A stretch of 33,357 nt of DNA from an uncultured Eubacteriales bacterium (GTDB taxonomy: Bacteria > Bacillota > Clostridia > Oscillospirales > Acutalibacteraceae): the NCBI GenBank assembly GCA_934725345.1, contig CAKVBG010000003.1, positions 1 through 33,357 of the forward strand, written 5' to 3'. Below, one piece after another: positions 31,751-33,357 of the stretch. Positions within the stretch are counted from its first letter, which is position 1. Each line of letters starts with the position of its first letter. A model generated the notes under the pieces. The model saw nothing but the letters and a program-made list of their open reading frames with translations. It made no database searches and had not been told where the DNA came from. The position numbers and the translations under genes were made by a program.

Positions 31751-33283
31751 TTATTTTTTTATATTTATAATTTTATCGCAAAGGCCATCGTAGAATGATT
31801 TTTCATGTGAAACTAAAATAAGATTTCCAGGCCATTTGAGTAATTCTTCTTTGAGCAGTGCTTTAGAATCAGCGTCTAAATGATTGGTGGGTTCGTCCAA
31901 AATCAAGAAATTAGAGCTCGTGAGCATAAGTTTGCATATCTTTATTTTAGCTTGTTCACCACCACTAAGCGTGGATATCGGCTGAAATACATGTTCTGAT
32001 TTAAGCCCACATTTAGATAAATTTTTTCTAATTTCCGTTTGAGAAAGATTTGGGAAATCATTTGAAATCTCTTCCAATGCCGAAACAGTATTATCCTCCC
32101 ATTTGAGGTCTTGTTCGAAGTAAGCAATTTTGACTTCCTCAAAAAAGTGAAACCAACCGGATATGGGTTTTATTTCTCCAACTAAAGTTTTGAGGAGCGT
32201 GGATTTACCTATTCCGTTAAATCCTGTAAATGCTATCTTTTCTTTGGCTTTAATTTCGAGAGTCATAGCTGGGAGCAAAGGAGAGGTGTATCCTACTTTC
32301 AATTTGCTTATAAGCAGAGCTCTTTCGAAGTCGATAGGAGAGCACTTGAAAGAAAAGTTTGGTTTAACAGTAAATTCGGGAGGCGGAAGTTTTTTCATTT
32401 TGTTTAATGCTTTTATTCTGCTTTGAGCTTGTTTTGCAGTAGATGCTCTTACACGGTTTTTAGCAATAAAATCCTCATATTTTTTTATTTGTTTCTGTTG
32501 GGATTTAAATTCCTTTATATAGCTCTCTCTAGATATATTTTTTTGCTTAATGAATTTAGAGAAGTTACCCGTATATTTTTTGATGTTTCGAAATTCAATA
32601 TCCACGATAACCGTTGTGATTTGATCTAAAAAGTCGAAATCGTGAGATATAACAATAAATGCACCCTTAAAAGTTTTCAAATAGTTTTCAAGCCATTTGA
32701 TGTGTTCCTTATCAAGAAAGTTGGTAGGTTCGTCTAGAAGGAGCATGTCAGGTTTTTGAAGTAACAGTTTAGCCAATATAACTTTAGCTTTTTGTCCTCC
32801 GCTTAATTTACCTAACTGTTTATTTATACCTATTGCGCTTATTCCAAGTCCATCACAAACTTTTAGGATAGTGCTGTCTATCTCGTAAAAGCCGCTATTT
32901 TCCAGCAAACTTTGGTAATTAGTTGACTTCTCAAAAATTTCATCTGTAAATGTCTGAGCCATGAGACTGTAAAGTTCGTTTAGTTCTGCTTCTACTTTAT
33001 AAAGATAGTCAAAAGCGGTTTTTAGATATTCTTTGATAGTTAAGTTGTTGTCAATATTAGCGTGCTGGTCTAAGTATCCCTTTCGGATACCTTTTTGCCA
33101 TTTTATTTCTCCTTCATCAGGTATTACTTCCCCTATGAGTGACCGCAATAAGGTGGTTTTTCCTGCGCCGTTTTGGCCTACTAGGCCCACGTGCTCTCCC
33201 TTGAAAATTTCAAAGGAGGCTTTATCGTATAACACTTTATCTCCAAACGTGTGGGAGATATTTTTAACTTCTAATAGTCCCAT
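31751..33283 (-). CDS. ABC-F family ATPase (YbiT/YkpA-like)
   Basis: A 510-residue cytoplasmic protein with two ABC ATPase domains and no membrane segments. Domain 1 has GQNGAGKTT (36-44), KLSGGQKAKV and LLLDEPTNFLD. Domain 2 has GFNGIGKST, TLSGGEQAKI and LILDEPTNHLD. The linker is charged and helical (SQQKQIKKYEDFIAKNRVRAST), as in the P-site tRNA interaction motif. ABC-F proteins bind the ribosomal E site and act in translation or antibiotic protection. The layout fits the YbiT/YkpA branch, but resistance-type members cannot be excluded by eye. The ribosome binding site is GAGAGGAG and a promoter lies upstream. No T-run hairpin is seen between its stop and gene B. Confidence 0.92.
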   Translation of the reverse strand: MGLLEVKNISHTFGDKVLYDKASFEIFKGEHVGLVGQNGAGKTTLLRSLIGEVIPDEGEIKWQKGIRKGYLDQHANIDNNLTIKEYLKTAFDYLYKVEAELNELYSLMAQTFTDEIFEKSTNYQSLLENSGFYEIDSTILKVCDGLGISAIGINKQLGKLSGGQKAKVILAKLLLQKPDMLLLDEPTNFLDKEHIKWLENYLKTFKGAFIVISHDFDFLDQITTVIVDIEFRNIKKYTGNFSKFIKQKNISRESYIKEFKSQQKQIKKYEDFIAKNRVRASTAKQAQSRIKALNKMKKLPPPEFTVKPNFSFKCSPIDFERALLISKLKVGYTSPLLPAMTLEIKAKEKIAFTGFNGIGKSTLLKTLVGEIKPISGWFHFFEEVKIAYFEQDLKWEDNTVSALEEISNDFPNLSQTEIRKNLSKCGLKSEHVFQPISTLSGGEQAKIKICKLMLTSSNFLILDEPTNHLDADSKALLKEELLKWPGNLILVSHEKSFYDGLCDKIINIKK

Positions 33284-33319
33284 AAAAACTCCTCTCGTGT
33301 ATTAATATCGATATATTTC

Positions 33320-33348
33320 ATATTAACATATTTTTTGGCATTACTCAA
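33320..33348 (-). promoter_or_regulatory. putative promoter of the ABC-F gene
   Basis: On the minus strand TTGAGT (33348-33343), 17 bases, TAATAT (33325-33320), giving a leader of about 30 bases before the ATG at 33283. It is a reasonable but not perfect match. Confidence 0.5.
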
Positions 33349-33357
33349 AGAAAGCTT

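Noticed and set aside
1..33357. CRISPR arrays, tRNA or rRNA genes, insertion sequences
   Set aside because: No regular repeat-spacer pattern, tRNA-like cloverleaf, transposase or terminal inverted repeats were recognised by eye.

Overview
The window is AT-rich chromosomal DNA from a low-GC Gram-positive bacterium, most likely a member of the Clostridia (Bacillota). The grounds are an IreB-family phosphoprotein, a class B sortase, a type III glutamine synthetase, a greA-lysS pair, an FHA-SEDS fusion, strong AGGAGG-type ribosome binding sites, many TTG starts and sigma-A-like promoters. No tRNA, rRNA, CRISPR array or insertion sequence was recognised.

Region 1 (1-5860) is housekeeping and cell surface. 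It holds the 3' end of a metallo-beta-lactamase-fold hydrolase, a zinc-ribbon protein, a class B sortase, peptide deformylase and a secreted LCAT-like lipase. Facing these on the minus strand are rpsU (S21 with an unusual N-terminal extension), a YqeG-like HAD phosphatase, aroQ and ireB.

Region 2 (5864-18281) is a tightly packed surface-polysaccharide operon read rightwards from a good promoter at 5794-5822. It encodes a GT2 glycosyltransferase, a LicD-family transferase, TarI and TarJ (CDP-ribitol synthesis), a GT4 glycosyltransferase, a Wzy-like polymerase, a Wzz-like chain-length protein, a CpsD/BY-kinase-like protein that has lost its P-loop, and a Wzx flippase. It continues into an FHA-SEDS (RodA/FtsW) protein and a transpeptidase PBP. 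This suggests a ribitol-phosphate-containing glycopolymer made by the Wzx/Wzy route and co-expressed with a peptidoglycan synthase. LicD next to TarI/TarJ, with no choline genes, suggests a ribitol-phosphate transferase.

Region 3 (18309-24494) is an ABC exporter pair, type III glutamine synthetase, greA and lysS, with clear promoters and terminators.

Region 4 (24539-29693) looks like an accessory island: a cytidine-deaminase-like gene, a PNPOx-like flavoprotein, a decayed second deaminase-like fragment, a relic of the C-terminus of a type I restriction subunit (HsdR) and an intact mcrB-mcrC pair. Two long stretches hold no intact gene.

Region 5 (29785-33348, minus strand) has two separately transcribed orphan genes for membrane-anchored coiled-coil proteins that share an N-terminal motif (M-x-I-N-x3-T-V-x-L-K-x2-A-x-V-x-L), followed by an ABC-F ATPase. 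The orphan pair and the LicD/TarIJ/FHA-SEDS operon are the best candidates for undescribed biology.
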